Source of the DNA: Blattamonas nauphoetae
Taxonomy: Eukaryota > Preaxostyla > Oxymonadida
NCBI GenBank assembly: GCA_033064195.1
Contig: JARBJD010000269.1
Span: 39,923 to 103,922, forward strand
Reading direction: 5' to 3'
Length of the DNA stretch: 64,000 nt
The notes below the pieces were generated by a model. It saw only the letters and a list, made by a program, of their open reading frames with translations. It did no database searches and had not been told where the DNA came from. Position numbers and translations under genes: made by a program. Position 1 is the stretch's first letter; the number at the start of each line of letters is the position of its first letter. This document shows positions 10,919 to 23,299 of the stretch, piece by piece.

Positions 10919-12880
10919 TCGTTCCTTAATCAGTTCAACAGGTCGGAGGACATCGCGTCGTCGACCCAGGGGACTCGGCTTAACGAGACAGCACTCGAAT
11001 GGTCGTCTGTGGAGAAGGGGATTGTAATCACAACACCGGACAACGTACACATCCACTTCACTCCCATAGGCAACGTGTCTGTCTACTGCGAGCACCCGAC
11101 AAAGAGGCTAGCAGCCAAGTTCGACCCTCTCGCCGCAAAGCCGTTCTCGTTCAAAAACATTCGATATGATCAGACTCAAACACTCTCGACTTCAGAGCCC
11201 TCGTACGTGTGGATCACTGGCGAGTCCTTCTCCGATTGGATCACTCCAAAGGACAGTCGCTTCGAAGGATCGTACGAAAGCACGGACATCGAAGATAAGT
11301 GGCTGTGGGCACACGACAGTTCAGACTCGTTTTCGGTGTCGATGCTGTTCTATCTGAAGGAGAAGACTGGGCCAGTGGGTGTGGAGAAGGATGGGAAAGA
11401 CAACGCTGTGTGTGGGTACTTCTCGTTTTGGTGCCAGTCCCTCCAACATTCACTCGGCCGGATGCAGGCAATGAACACAGCCCAGCTGAATGTGATGGGG
11501 ATCGTCGGTCTCGAGACAGCCATCACTTTCGAAGACGAGCTTCGCCTTCATGGGAAAGCAGACGATCCCAAACTCGCTCTCTCTGCCGCCGCTGCGTTGA
11601 AGTGCGTTGGCAACGAGGACTTCCGCTTTGACCATCTTCACTTTTCGTTGTCCAGCGATCTTTCTGCCGACGCTGTTGTGTCTGTGCAGAGCGGGCGCCT
11701 CTCAGTCGAAGACGGCACTCTCTCGTCTTCGGCCAACTTTGAGAAGGTCTTTGTGGAAGCTCAGACTGGTCGGGTGGAATTTGTTGGAGTGACACTGCTG
11801 ACAACGATTGGAGGGGAGGGAAAACTCGTCCATTCTGAAACCAGCAACGTCTCGCTGACCTCCGTCACGTTCCCAACTTCACTCAAAACACTCGGAACGA
11901 TCGTCGACCTCACAGAAGGTGAGCTGTCCATCGACACTGATGTCTTCTCTTCACTCAAGTTCACCAAAACACCATTCGTTCTCGCCTCGCCCTCCGCAGT
12001 CACTCTCCTCAAAGTGAACGTGTCCAGCTACACCATCGACGAGTTCCTGACTGTCTCGTCTGGTTCTCTCTCCATCCAAAACTGCGTTTTCACTGGCAGC
12101 CTCCCTTCCTCCAACGACGAAGACGAGAACGAAGACGACCTGTGTGACTGGGTCAGTGGAATCTTCAATCTGACCGACTGTTCCACTGAAGTTAGGCAAA
12201 GCGAGTTCTCTCGCTTCCCGCAGGGAGTGTTCAACATCAAGAACGGAGAGCTGACACTGTCGCACGCAGACTTCGTCGAAAACCACGCTGGCAACACCAC
12301 CTCCCCGTCCGTTCAGAGAAACATCCACTGTGAAGGCAACGGGAAGATCAAGTTCCAACAAACAACCACAAACACCGAACCAACACCGAACCAACACCTC
12401 GCTGGATCTCGACCACAGAATGCTCAGTCGCTGATGGAACGACTCCAGTCGACACACCATTCACGGCACCCACACTCGACACGCAGAAGACCGAAGTGAC
12501 TGCCTCATCCACTCACTTCACGCTTGCCGTGGTCGGCACTCTCCTCGTCCCCTGCAACCTCATTCTCGAGGTGTTCGAAAACACAGCCCCCAAGGCAGGG
12601 CAGATCACAGTGGGCGAACTCACCTCACTCGCTCTCACCGACGACAACACGACGGACTGGAGCGAAACAGCAGCGCTTCTCACCGTCTCCACGTCACTCT
12701 TGAAAGACCAATGAGCCAACCCCATCTCGGAACTGCAGCTTTCTTTTCGTTTCAGAGCCTCCGTCCACGTCTTGCACTGTCACTTCATACATCTGTGATT
12801 TCAGTGGCATCACACCCGTCACTGTCAGATCAATTCTCCACGAGTCGGGAGCAACGAACAGCGACCGCTCTTTGTGACAT
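10919..12880 (+). pseudogene. Captured beta-helix protein gene fragment in element B
   Basis: The 11009-12499 frame belongs to the same family as the gene at 1-8652: it has the Cys spacer (NAVCGYFSFWCQSLQHSLGR at about 11403-11462) and rungs such as LSIQNCVFTGSLPSS, FNLTDC and LSHADFVENHAG. The frame breaks at 12371-12398, where an 11-bp unit AACACCGAACC is tandemly duplicated; dropping one unit joins it to the next frame (continuing through 12496-12714). A further decayed piece with CTVTSYICDFSG lies at about 12778-12813. There is no start, no anchor and no full gene, so it is a fragment. Its closeness to the host gene suggests that it or a paralogue was the donor; this is inference. Confidence 0.65.
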
Positions 12881-13715
12881 CTTCAAGTTCTTCGCATGTC
12901 TCGCTTCTTCTCTCGCCTGAATTGAATACACAACATCCATTCCACTCGCACCTGTCGTCACCGAAGTTTCCGAAGCGACTTCCTCGAAACGCCAACAAAC
13001 CGCTCGCCGAGTGTTCTTCATCGCGTTGGATGGAACAGCTTTTAATGTGACAGCTTGAACGATGCAGAATACGATGCCTCCTATACGAGTTCCTAATGCC
13101 GTCTTCCCTTCGCTCTTCGGACAGAAAGATGCAACAGAGACGACTCTGATTGTCTCTGTGGTAGCCATGCCAAGAATAGAAGATCGAGATTCTGCAGAGC
13201 TCAGCCACAAACGGATGAAAGTTCATAGTCAATCAATCACGTCATCTTATCACTAGAGTCAAGAAAAAATGATTGTGTTCAGCGCTCAACACTCAACCGA
13301 TGATATGCACAGCCAGAACCAACTATTTGCTCCGCGCGGGCTCGAGCGATCGCTCAACACGTGCATCATTTTGGACAAAGGAATGTTTGAAGACGAATTA
13401 ACCAAGCCTCAGTTCTCCCCCGACTCGTTCGTGTCTGCTGATCGAAGGAAGACTGACCGAGGAGTGACCTTCTGCCTTCATCTCGTCTAAGTTGAGGAGA
13501 TCACGCAGAACACCAATCCAGCCTCGGGCCGACAGACAGCTCTGAAGGGGTGATCCCATTCGCTGATCCCTCGTGTGTGTGCAACCCCACTCAAGAAGAT
13601 ATGCCTCCTCTGCCCGAACTCATCCTTTTTGAGCCGTTGATATTGCACGAGCACTTCCTTCCAACGCAACATGACTGAATCACTTCGACTAGCACTGAAA
13701 TTAACAAAGTGAGAA
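12881..13715. other. Element B segment without an assignable gene
   Basis: A 126-codon minus-strand frame (12830-13210) and shorter plus frames overlap. Neither shows a recognised motif, and codon use does not decide between them. At 13688-13695 the word ACTAGCA precedes the satellite, as it does in element D at about 42878. Confidence 0.4.
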
Positions 13716-15500
13716 GATGAGCGAGTCCGAATGGGGATGAGCGAGAACGAATGGGGATGAGCGAGTCCGAATGGAGATGAGCGAGAACGAATGGGGATGA
13801 GCGAGAACGAATGAGGATGAGCGAGAACGAATGGGGATGAGCGAGAACGAATGGGGATGAGCGAGAACGAATGGGGATGAGCGAGAACGAATGGGGATGA
13901 GCGAGAACGAATGGGGATGAGCGAGAACGAATGGGGATGAGCGAGAACGAATGGGGATGAGCGAGAACGAATGGGGATGAGCGAGAACGAATGAGGATGA
14001 GCGAGAACGAATGGGGATGAGCGAGAACGAATGGGGATGAGCGAGAACGAATGGGGATGAGCGAGAACGAATGGGGATGAGCGAGAACGAATGAGGATGA
14101 GCGAGAACGAATGGGGATGAGCGAGAACGAATGGGGATGAGCGAGAACGAATGGGGATGAGCGAGAACGAATGGGGATGAGCGAGAACGAATGAGGATGA
14201 GCGAGAACGAATGGGGATGAGCGAGAACGAATGAGGATGAGCGAGAACGAATGGGGATGAGCGAGAACGAATGGGGATGAGCGAGAACGAATGGGGATGA
14301 GCGAGAACGAATGGGGATGAGCGAGAACGAATGAGGATGAGCGAGAACGAATGGGGATGAGCGAGAACGAATGGGGATGAGCGAGAACGAATGGGGATGA
14401 GCGAGAACGAATGGGGATGAGCGAGAACGAATGAGGATGAGCGAGAACGAATGGGGATGAGCGAGAACGAATGAGGATGAGCGAGAACGAATGAGGATGA
14501 GCGAGAACGAATGGGGATGAGCGAGAACGAATGGGGATGAGCGAGAACGAATGGGGATGAGCGAGAACGAATGAGGGATGAGCGAGAACGAATGAGGAGA
14601 ACGGATGAGCGAGAACGAATGGGGATGAGCGAGAACGAATGGGGATGAGCGAGAACGAATGGGGATGAGCGAGAACGAATGGGGATGAGCGAGAACGAAT
14701 GAGGATGAGCGAGAACGAATGAGGATGAGCGAGAACGAATGAGGATGAGCGAGAACGAATGAGGATGAGCGAGAACGAATGGGGATGAGCGAGAACGAAT
14801 GAGGATGAGCGAGAACGAATGAGGATGAGCGAGAACGAATGGGGATGAGCGAGAACGAATGAGGATGAGCGAGAACGAATGGGGATGAGCGAGAACGAAT
14901 GGGGATGAGCGAGAACGAATGGGGATGAGCGAGAACGAATGAGGATGAGCGAGAACGAATGAGGATGAGCGAGAACGAATGGGGATGAGCGAGAACGAAT
15001 GAGGGATGAGCGAGAACGAATGGGGATGAGCGAGAACGAATGGGGATGAGCGAGAACGAATGAGGATGAGCGAGAACGAATGAGGATGAGCGAGAACGAA
15101 TGAGGATGAGCGAGAACGAATGGGGATGAGCGAGAACGAATGAGGATGAGCGAGAACGAATGGGGATGAGCGAGAACGAATGGGGATGAGCGAGAACGAA
15201 TGGGGATGAGCGAGAACGAATGAGGATGAGCGAGAACGAATGAGGATGAGCGAGAACGAATGAGGATGAGCGAGAACGAATGAGGATGAGCGAGAACGAA
15301 TGGGGATGAGCGAGAACGAATGGGGATGAGCGAGAACGAATGAGGATGAGCGAGAACGAATGGGGATGAGCGAGAACGAATGAGGATGAGCGAGAACGAA
15401 TGGGGATGAGCGAGAACGAATGGGGATGAGCGAGAACGAATGAGGATGAGCGAGAACGAATGGGGATGAGCGAGAACGAATGAGGATGAGCGAGAACGAT
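13716..15500. repeat. 20-bp minisatellite, about 89 units
   Basis: The unit is GATGAGCGAGAACGAATGGG, with a G/A switch near the end (ATGGGG or ATGAGG) as the main variant; the first units have GAGTCC in place of GAGAAC. Irregular units occur at about 14574-14612 and 15001-15005. Because 20 is not a multiple of three, every frame of the minus strand stays open and gives a 20-residue repeat; the resulting ORFs of 600-700 codons are not taken as genes. Confidence 0.97.
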
Positions 15501-15647
15501 TGGTACCTGCTCAAGGAAGTCGTGGATGCTTGAACTGCATAATGGCTCTTCGTCGATATTGATCGACCCATGTCTCATCTTTTGGAAGTTTCGATTTTAC
15601 CATTTCATAGATTATGCTGGTGATAACAATCCTTTGTTTGAACAATG

Positions 15648-15847
15648 AACTCTCTGCTGTCCTCTATTCTTTCTTCACCTTTGATCTGTCCCATAGGGTA
15701 GTTCTGACCCATATTTGTCACGTTTTTCTCGATACTGAGGCATTTCGGCGCGGAATGACTACTCTCACTGAATTCCTACTTCTGGTATCTCTCATCTCAC
15801 CCTCATGTTACGGATTTTTGAATATGTACGGATTATTAACACTACTA
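15648..15847 (-). repeat. Right TIR of element B
   Basis: Inverted copy of 9176-9375, differing mainly in the outer 40 bp, where it reads GTAGTGTTAATAATCCG inward. Confidence 0.85.
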
Positions 15848-15849
15848 TC

Positions 15850-18150
15850 ACAATATTTCATCATATCACTATCATATTTTCCATGAATTCTTGAAATGAG
15901 AATCAATTGTCCATTGTGTGGACTAATATATGGACACGAAATGTTTTGATGTCGTGATGGAGTGGACTTGGGAAGTCCGGGCTCGATAGATCAGAGAAAA
16001 CGATTAGCCGATGGAATAGATCCAGCTGAGAGCAAGAGGGGAATGGTGAATCCAGAATGAGGTGGGGAAGTCGTAGTGATCTGTCGTCTTGTTGGGGAGA
16101 AGCCTGGAAACGGTATGGTGATAAAATCCATGATGTTAAAGTGTGGAGGATGGAAAGGATGGATAGGAGCAAAGTGGGGAGCGCAGAGCTTCACATTGCT
16201 ATTGGGCGTTGGGGGGAGGTGAGATCTCGTAAATGAAGCTCATATGATGGCACAAATAACATCCATTCCCAGGGTTTGGATAGGGTCCTCACCTGACTCA
16301 CCCTTAAAAGACCTCACCTCATAGTCCTGCATTTAACCCGGAAGTTGGTCTTATTGGAGTGATGTTTAAATTCTTCATCTCCTTCGTGAGAATTGTTGCC
16401 TTCTTTTTTGCCTTTGTTGAAATATGGTTGGAGAATGGGTCCCATTCAAATGTCAAATTCTCCCATTCCACTCAGGTCGACTATCGATGAAGATCAAGCT
16501 TGCTGTCAATTACCAAAGTTGACCTATTCCCAGTGATAGTCATTGTCTCGCGCTCGGACGGAAATCTCGAAGTTTTGAGCCCGTGAAGAAAGCCAACAAA
16601 CTTGTTCTTGCACAATCTTTTACTTCAAACTTCCTCTCAACTCTCTTTCTTTCACTCCATCAAAACAACAGTAAAAAACATCATCCAAGCAACTATTTGG
16701 CTCGCTAGAGACTCAGATGGATACACTGACAATGACAGCCCGTTTTATGGAGATTAATCGCACACAGAAGAGAAGCTGGGATCGAAGGAGAATGAGGACA
16801 CACAAGCGCAGGTTATTCATTTGCATGTCACATGACTTTGATTGAATGTTGGATTTATTCAGCTCAATTGTACCAAACCGATTCAAATCAATATACAATT
16901 CATCTTTCGTCAGAAATCAATTCAGACACCGAACTTGTTACAAAACAAGTCGAAGCAGTTTTTATCCCAAGCTCATTTTGTCTCTTCTATTGCGGACTAT
17001 CCTTTCACATTTATGTCTTTTGGTCATACATTCACAAGGAGAGATGTTTCCATTAAAGGTGATTATAAACGAAATGAAAAATCGATTTGTGAGATGGATA
17101 GTAGAAAAAAATGTGGTGCGGTTTTTGGCTTCCATTCGCTCAATTGACTCTATCTATGAGAAACTATCTCTTCTCTTTTGATTGAATGGATCTAGGATCG
17201 ATGGAGTGGAAGACAATGTGTGGCAGAAAAATAGACGAGGCATCATCCATGCATCGACAAAAGAGGTAAAAAGTGTCCAGTCAGAGTCTCCTCGAACTCA
17301 TCTCGAATGGAAAGCAGGCTAACAAGTTGTTTAAGGATCTGGCTACCACAATTAGCAATATAGACAGTGAAGATGTGATCATCCTGTTTCCCACACTTAT
17401 TCCGATTCAATTCCATCATCCATTCTGGTGAAAGCTGTTGCACAGATTGAAAATGTCGTTGAACTGGCTGAATCTGTCATCAAACACTGAATCCTTGTTT
17501 TAGATGCGCTAACTGGTTCTTGACGAGAGAAGGAGATGCGGTGTAGAGGTTCAGGACTGAAAACAAAATAAAACGTTGTATTCAGCCAATTTGAGTGGGC
17601 AATTAAATCAGTGTGATGTTGGGAGCGGAATGAGAACAATTGGAGATACTTTGATCTATTTCCACTAAACCACGATCAATATTCAGTAATGGGTCAGAAA
17701 TTTGGACCTACAGAAGAGAAGATAAGAATTTGATCTGACCCATATCACCAAATCATAATTTCGCCTTTGACCACATCACAAAATGCTGATTGAATATTTT
17801 TCAATGAAAATACGTGGTTGTTACAATTTATGTGGTTAGAATGTGTAAGAACCAGTCGGAGCACAAATGACAAAACGACAAAATGAAAATAAAACAAGAA
17901 ACAAAACGAGATAAGGGTCATTTTGACTTTTCCGAACCCTGGTTGTCAGTTTGTCGTTCAGCATCTTCTCCATCTTCACGAACTCCCCGAGTTTCATTGT
18001 CAGCCCGGCAGGGTTGACTATATGGCATCAAGCTTTGATCTGGTCCCATATTTTTGTGAGAGTGGTCTCTCCGGTCGCGCGCTCTGTTTCTCAATGCCTA
18101 TCCATATCCTCCGATTTCTCATTCTTTTAGTCTTCAATCAAGTTTAGGGA
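15850..18150. other. Gene-poor relic region
   Basis: No gene can be supported. At 16270 a sequence starting CAGGGTTTGGATAGGGTCCT, followed by CACCTGACTCACCC, closely resembles the left end of the hAT MITE at 58574, so this is probably one end of a related copy. No matching right end was found. Confidence 0.4.
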
Positions 18151-18800
18151 ATTTCTATCGTGTGATTGTGGCAATTGCGACATCAAGGTCAAAACGAAAA
18201 CAGGAACTTCGATATGGCTCGATTCCTCCCCAACTTGCCCTCATCTCAGTTCGTTCCTCTCTTCTTTCGTTGTCTTATCATTGATCTTCCTTTTTTCTTC
18301 TCATTGTTGTTTGGTGAATCAGACAGCAAATTGTTTGTAGTCGTCACTAGCCAAACACTCGATCGGGCTGTATCTTGTATCTCAGCATCTGTGTGCATTT
18401 TACTTTCATTTCGTCGATGGATCTGGAGCGAGTGTCGAGTTCATTGCATTGTGAGAGATGTGAACACATCTCAGGTAGAGATTGAAGCGATTTTGAGGAC
18501 CTTGACAACAGAAGGTGAGAGTCCGCGACAAGAAAGAGAAGAGAATCAATCAGCATCAGAACATGCTGAAGAAGATAAACAGGGAGAGAGTAGAAAGAAG
18601 ACGAGAGAATTGGCAGAGATGAAGAAAATGAAAGGAAAATGTAGTGAAGGATAACAACAGGTAAGGAAGAGTTGACGAGAGAAGTTCTGATGAAGATATT
18701 TGAAGAGGAAGAAAAGAGAATGAAGAGAAAGGAGCAACAGAAATCTAAGTGGTCCGACAAAACAAGTCCACTCTCGCTGAGATTATGATCAAGAAACCCG
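18151..18800 (+). pseudogene. Possible decayed coiled-coil gene fragment
   Basis: From about 18440 a plus-strand frame reads as a highly charged helix (Glu, Lys, Arg, Gln; for example EENQSASEHAEEDKQGES) and ends TAA at 18654. Acidic/basic residues continue past it, with in-frame stops, to about 18780. It resembles the coiled-coil parts of the captured genes in elements A and C. Start, boundaries and identity are unknown. Confidence 0.3.
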
Positions 18801-20960
18801 AAGAACACCGCAACCGCCTTCCATCACCTTTCCAGTTTCCGTCACAGAGTAAAAAAATGTGAAGTAATCTCGACTGATGTGTATGAAAGACATCGAATTC
18901 CATGTCCGTGTTCAGCTGCTTTTTTCTTCTGAATAAAATAAGGTCCGGGAGGACCTCTGGTCGAAGCATCGGGACTTCCGAGCTTTTCATCTCCTCACAA
19001 CAATCAACGTCTGTGGAGAGTGCTGGACACTCTGAATAGTCTTCCTGGATAGTGTGTCGATTCCGTGAGATAATGATGTCATAGTTTTGTCTCTGGAAGA
19101 ATAACTTTGATTTTAGGGGCTCAAGAGGGAAAACATGGGAAAACAACGGTGAGCCATAATTCTCAAGTCTGAAAAAGAATAAGAAAGCTTTCTTCGGATT
19201 GCGAATCGATTGGTGTTTTCAGAAAGAGTCTGTTTCAGTTCAACGAAGCTCCTTATTCCATCCTTCGGGAGATTCTTTCGGAGGATTGAGAGTGGAAAGG
19301 TACGAAGAAATGACATGAGTTGGAGTGTTCAGTCAACAATGTCCTCCAAATCCTTCAGCTTCTCGCAGACAAAAGGATTCTCTCATGTGAACTGTCAATT
19401 CAACTGGAACATCTGGACTCTAAGCTGAATTCAATCCGCCATCATCACAATCCATCCGTGATATTCGCATCGAATTGGCAAGAGTCCGCCCAATCGCACT
19501 CTCGCACACCCTTCATCCCCCAACAATACTCGCGGCGTTTTGAGCAGCAGCGGTGCATCCTAGAAGCTTCTCCACACTCCTGACTGCTCTAGGTACCAGA
19601 AGTCAGATATACATGGTTGGGATGGGCAGCGGTCGGTCCAACTGACCGTCGACCGACCGACTGCTTTTCAGGACGATAAATCCCATTCATCTTACATTTT
19701 TGAGAAATCAATGGACACGTCTTTGCATTTCCTCTCTCACTCAGGATTTCGAAGTGAAATCAGATGTGGAAAAATGTTTGAAAACTTGGGACAGCAAGCC
19801 CCCGTACCACTTCTAAAAAACTTTTGTCTGGTGGATAATTAGTTGTGAATGAGCATCATTCGGTGGTTGATGACTTGATTTGGTGCCTCGAGAGGAAATA
19901 CCACACTTTTGTTATCTGTTCTTTTTCTCACTCTCTAGTCATTATATTGAGCGATCGGTGGATTTATTCTGAATAAAAAGGAACAATAAGTTGAAAGTTT
20001 CTAATAGAAATCAGTTTTGGAACCTAGATCTATTTTTCACCACTTTTTTTGATATATGATCTATCCGAAAAAAAACACAGATTTATGTAGTCAGAGTCCT
20101 CCTCATTCACAAAGTTCTCAAAAAAATCGAGATACTTCCTTTTTAGGAGCTAGGGTACGCTCCCAAGTTTTCAAAAATTTTTCCACAGATAGAACAGAAA
20201 ACAGGTATGAAGAAATTTGTATTGGCGGAAAGGCGAGAGGAACAAAAGGGAATGCGGGCAAGATGGGAGGAACTAAAGGGAATGCGGGCAGCATGGAAGG
20301 AATCGCCGCTCGGAAACTTGCCGTCTCATTTTTGATATCATCCATTCACAGCTTGCCTCAGTTGCAGGTGTTGAAAACAGACTGACAATTAGGTCAGAAT
20401 AACATGACAACAACGACCTGTTCTTCGATTGATTCTTCGTCCAGAAGTGATAGTTAGTGTAGTGGGAGAAGGCGAATGAATCTTTTTAGGTGAATCCACG
20501 TGTTGAATATCAATCCCATCTTCGCGACACAAGATGAATCAAGGAGAGGGAATACTCTGACGAGGAGATCACAGAGATATGTACTCACCACAACCTCCCA
20601 ATCGAGAGAAAGGAGTCTCATCCATTTAGTGTGTTGGATGATCTCTGGGCTGGTGAGTGGAAGTGATTCTGTTCCATCAGTGCTTGGCTGGAATGTCATT
20701 TGCGACTCGAATTCGGATGTCTGGACGCACTCGAGAATTTAACTGCAGTCCGTGTTCTGGAAAAGATGGAGTACGTATCGTCGAGAAATTGACTTTCATA
20801 GTCAGACCTTCGAGATTGATCTCAAAGATCTCTGTCTCGAAAAGACGTTGTTTTTTGTGGCGTTTGAATGAATCATAGAACCAATGAAAGTATTATTAAA
20901 GACAGATTTGAAATGATTGACTGATAATTGGTAAAATCCAAGAGAAAAGAACGGTCCCAA
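18801..20960. other. Gene-poor region
   Basis: Only short frames. It includes a near-perfect hairpin at 19626-19663 (GCAGCGGTCGGTC and its inverse around a 12-nt loop) and a short tandem duplication of GGAACNAAAGGGAATGCGGG at 20238-20290. No gene was recognised. Confidence 0.4.
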
Positions 20961-20963
20961 CGT

Positions 20964-21200
20964 TCACTCATCCATGACAAGTTGATCCCACCCATCAGAG
21001 TCAGAACTGTCATCGTCGATATTCGTAGAGAATATCATATCCATCTGTTCTTCAGACAAGATTGGCGTTGAATTGTGATGTATGCGGGCAAGGATACCCA
21101 GATGAGTAGAATAGAAGTCGAAACTGGAACCACGTTGGCAAAGACACCACTTCCATTGCTTGTTCTCCATACCGATTGACAATTCAGAAAATACTTGAAG
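20964..21200 (-). pseudogene. hAT transposase C-terminal relic
   Basis: The minus-strand frame ends in an acidic tail and aligns by eye with the C terminus of the hAT transposase at 45614-46147: THLGILARIHHNSTPILSEE against DHLQILARISVNSPPELTNA, then a Asp/Ser-rich tail in both (DDDSSDSD, DDNSDSND). The upstream part is missing; a MITE begins at 21223. It is a fragment without catalytic residues. Confidence 0.5.
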
Positions 21201-21222
21201 TAAAAGTCATTTTCATTTCATA

Positions 21223-21822
21223 GTTCTTTCATTAAAACCGAACTTTTCATTAATCCGTAACATGGGGCTTGAAAAATATTGATTGGTCAAACTAAGAAAA
21301 CTGGAAATTCCTTCCGCGCCGAAGCGCCTGTGTCGGAGAAAACCTCAAAATACCCCGTTTTGCCCGATCAAACAAATCATTTCGGCAATATCTCAACAAC
21401 CAGTGAATCGATTTCGACGAAATATTGCACAGAAACGTTTGTTTGGTGAAACGAACATTTCGACAAAAATTTGCGTTTCACCAAACAAAATTGTGGGTAT
21501 TTGGGAAAATGGAAAAAAACCATATTTTTCTCGACAAAAAAATCTGAGAAAAAATCTGTTTATCTTTTGAGCAGGTTTTGTCGAGATGTTTACGATCCCA
21601 ATGCATTTTATTCGATTCAAAACGGATGGCTGGTTGTGGAGAAAAAATGGTAAAAAGCTGAGAAAAATGTGTGAAAATCTGGCTTTCATCGTATTTTGAG
21701 GTTTTCTCCCGACACAAGCGTTTCGGCGTGGAACCAAATTTTGGTTTTCTTAGAATGACCAATCACTAATTTTCAATCCCCATGTTACACGTTTTTGAAA
21801 ATGAACGGATTAAAACCGCTAC
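21223..21822. mobile_element. Palindromic TA-type MITE, copy 1
   Basis: The left end is GTTCTTTCATTAAAACCG, preceded by TA (21221-21222). The right arm returns as an imperfect inverted copy ending about 21822. The two arms (about 300 bp each) share CTAAGAAAA, GAGAAAACCTCAAAATAC and CCGTAACATGGGG-like blocks, so the whole element can fold on itself. The frames open on both strands (about 95-115 codons) are a by-product of the palindrome. Confidence 0.75.
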
Positions 21823-21839
21823 TTTTTTATAGTTCTGAA

Positions 21840-22120
21840 AAAAGGGGAAAAATACAAATGTGACCAAAACAATCCACGGATGGTCTGGATGCATGGGGAG
21901 GTAGTGCACGTCATTTTGGTTCGTTCTGAGCATGCCCCTGCGCTGTTGACTTGTGGACCTTCGCGAAGCTTAGGCTCTTTAGACCCGATGTGGACCTCCA
22001 AAAATCATCATGATCGAAGGATCGACAAAAATGTGTTTTTTGAAATGTAAAGACATTTATTCCGTGTTATTGGCGATCTAGATAGGTATCGATTTTCGCC
22101 ATCTATACAACTTTCCCTTT
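21840..22120. other. Spacer without recognised features
   Basis: No motif or long frame was found. Confidence 0.4.
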
Positions 22121-22129
22121 GGGATTCAT

Positions 22130-22535
22130 GAGTATATTTGTTTTAGGGACTCAAAGGCAAGGATGAAATGTGATTTCGTGCTTTCTGAGATCATTGATTG
22201 GAAATCTCCCATGAAGTTTTCGAGTATTTTGTTGTCAGGCAGCTTTGTCTTCGGATTGATGAGGAGAGGAAGAAAGTATGCTTTGACAGCTGTGAGAATA
22301 TGAAAGATGCAGAGAATGACTGGAAGGGTAGGCAGAGAACTTTACAGAGCGTTTAACTTGGCGAGTGACATATCAGAAAGTTCGACTTCAACATTTTTGA
22401 ACCCAACTAGATCGTCAAAGTTGAGCAGTACCTCGGAGATATCATTGTCTGCTTCTCCCCTCATCAATCTGAAACCGATCAAAAAAGTGTCGTCACACGA
22501 TGTGCGCCCGGAAAAATGGAGGAGGGGCTTCTAAG
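22130..22535 (-). pseudogene. MULE-type transposase relic
   Basis: The minus-strand frame reads through DDTFLIGF, then ELSDMSLAKLNAL, a TAA, and LPTLPVILCIFHILTAVKAY. The pairing of a D-x-S-x-A segment about 25 residues before I-L-C-x-F-H is characteristic of MULE transposases. Catalytic completeness cannot be judged because both ends are missing. It is one more dead DNA transposon in the relic region. Confidence 0.42.
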
Positions 22536-22781
22536 AATAAAGCTCGAAGGTGTCCTTCTTGATCTTGCATTGTTTTCAATATCCACTTTTCATCACTATG
22601 TAAGGGAAATAAAAAAATCGATTTCTAATCATTCACCATAATGATTGCGATCATCCAAAAGTGTTCTGACAAGGCTAATATTGGTCTGATGAGTTTATAG
22701 ATGACGTGTTTCGTGTGATCTAAGCAGTATTTCTGGAGTTATGGGTAGTCCAAAAATAAAAGTTAATGTTTTTAAAAGATA

Positions 22782-23292
22782 TGTCCTGAACCCGGTCCGT
22801 GTCACCAACCCGGAACCTGGGGTTGAAAGAAACCATATTGGTCCAACTAAGAAAAAAATAAAATTTGAGAATTCAATTCCGCGGGGAATCGGAGAAAACC
22901 TCAAAATACTGAATACAGCAGGAATGCACACATTTTTCTAACTTTTTCAGCTCAAATCTCCACAACCAGATATCCGTTTTACACCAAATCAAAAGCATTT
23001 TTATCGTGAATATATCGAAAAAAGACTCACAAAAAAAATACAAATTTTTTTCCAAAGAAATTTTTGGGCGAGAAAAACAGCGTTTTTTCACATCTTCCCA
23101 AATACCCAACATTTGGTTTTCCATTTTTTTTCAAAAAATACTTTTCTCGAAAAAAACGTTTCTGCGGAAAATTTCATGAAAATCGGTTCACTGGTTGTTG
23201 AGATATACTCGTACACATTTTGAAAAGTTGGACCAATATGGTTTATTTGGACCCCAGGTTCCGGGTTGGTGACACGGACCGGGTTAATGACA
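22782..23292. mobile_element. Palindromic TA-type MITE, copy 2 (variant termini)
   Basis: TA flanks at 22780-22781 and 23293-23294. The termini read TGTCCTGAACCCGG and, inward from the right, TGTCATTAACCCGG, followed on both sides by TCCGTGTCACCAACCCGGAA. The interior shares the GAGAAAACCTCAAAATAC and CAACCAG blocks with copies 1, 3 and 4, but its ends differ. Confidence 0.8.
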
Positions 23293-23299
23293 TACAGTG

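Larger units (their letters stand above)
9176..15847. mobile_element. Element B: 6.7 kb TA-flanked TIR element carrying beta-helix cargo and a minisatellite
   Basis: Near-identical inverted repeats of about 200 bp lie at 9176-9375 and 15648-15847, each bordered outside by TA (9174-9175 and 15848-15849), as for Tc1/mariner-type insertion. The order is left TIR, a roughly 0.9 kb backbone, captured beta-helix sequence, a satellite array, a short backbone, and the right TIR. No transposase is visible. Element D (39447-44456) has the same ends and organisation but other cargo. The termini also match those of the MITEs at 21223 and 53702, suggesting one shared mobilising enzyme. Confidence 0.8.

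Noticed and set aside
12830..13210. Minus-strand 126-codon ORF as a gene
   Set aside because: No motif, and it lies beside beta-helix remnants on the other strand; undecided, so not called.
13716..15500. CRISPR array
   Set aside because: The units are contiguous without unique spacers, and the sequence is eukaryotic.
13487..15578. Long minus-strand ORFs of 694 and 625 codons
   Set aside because: They are translations of the 20-bp minisatellite, open in every minus-strand frame; composition and lack of a start context argue against a protein.
21283..21762. Pairs of 90-115-codon ORFs on opposite strands in the palindromic MITEs
   Set aside because: Both strands encode similar peptides because the arms are inverted copies; these are non-coding elements.
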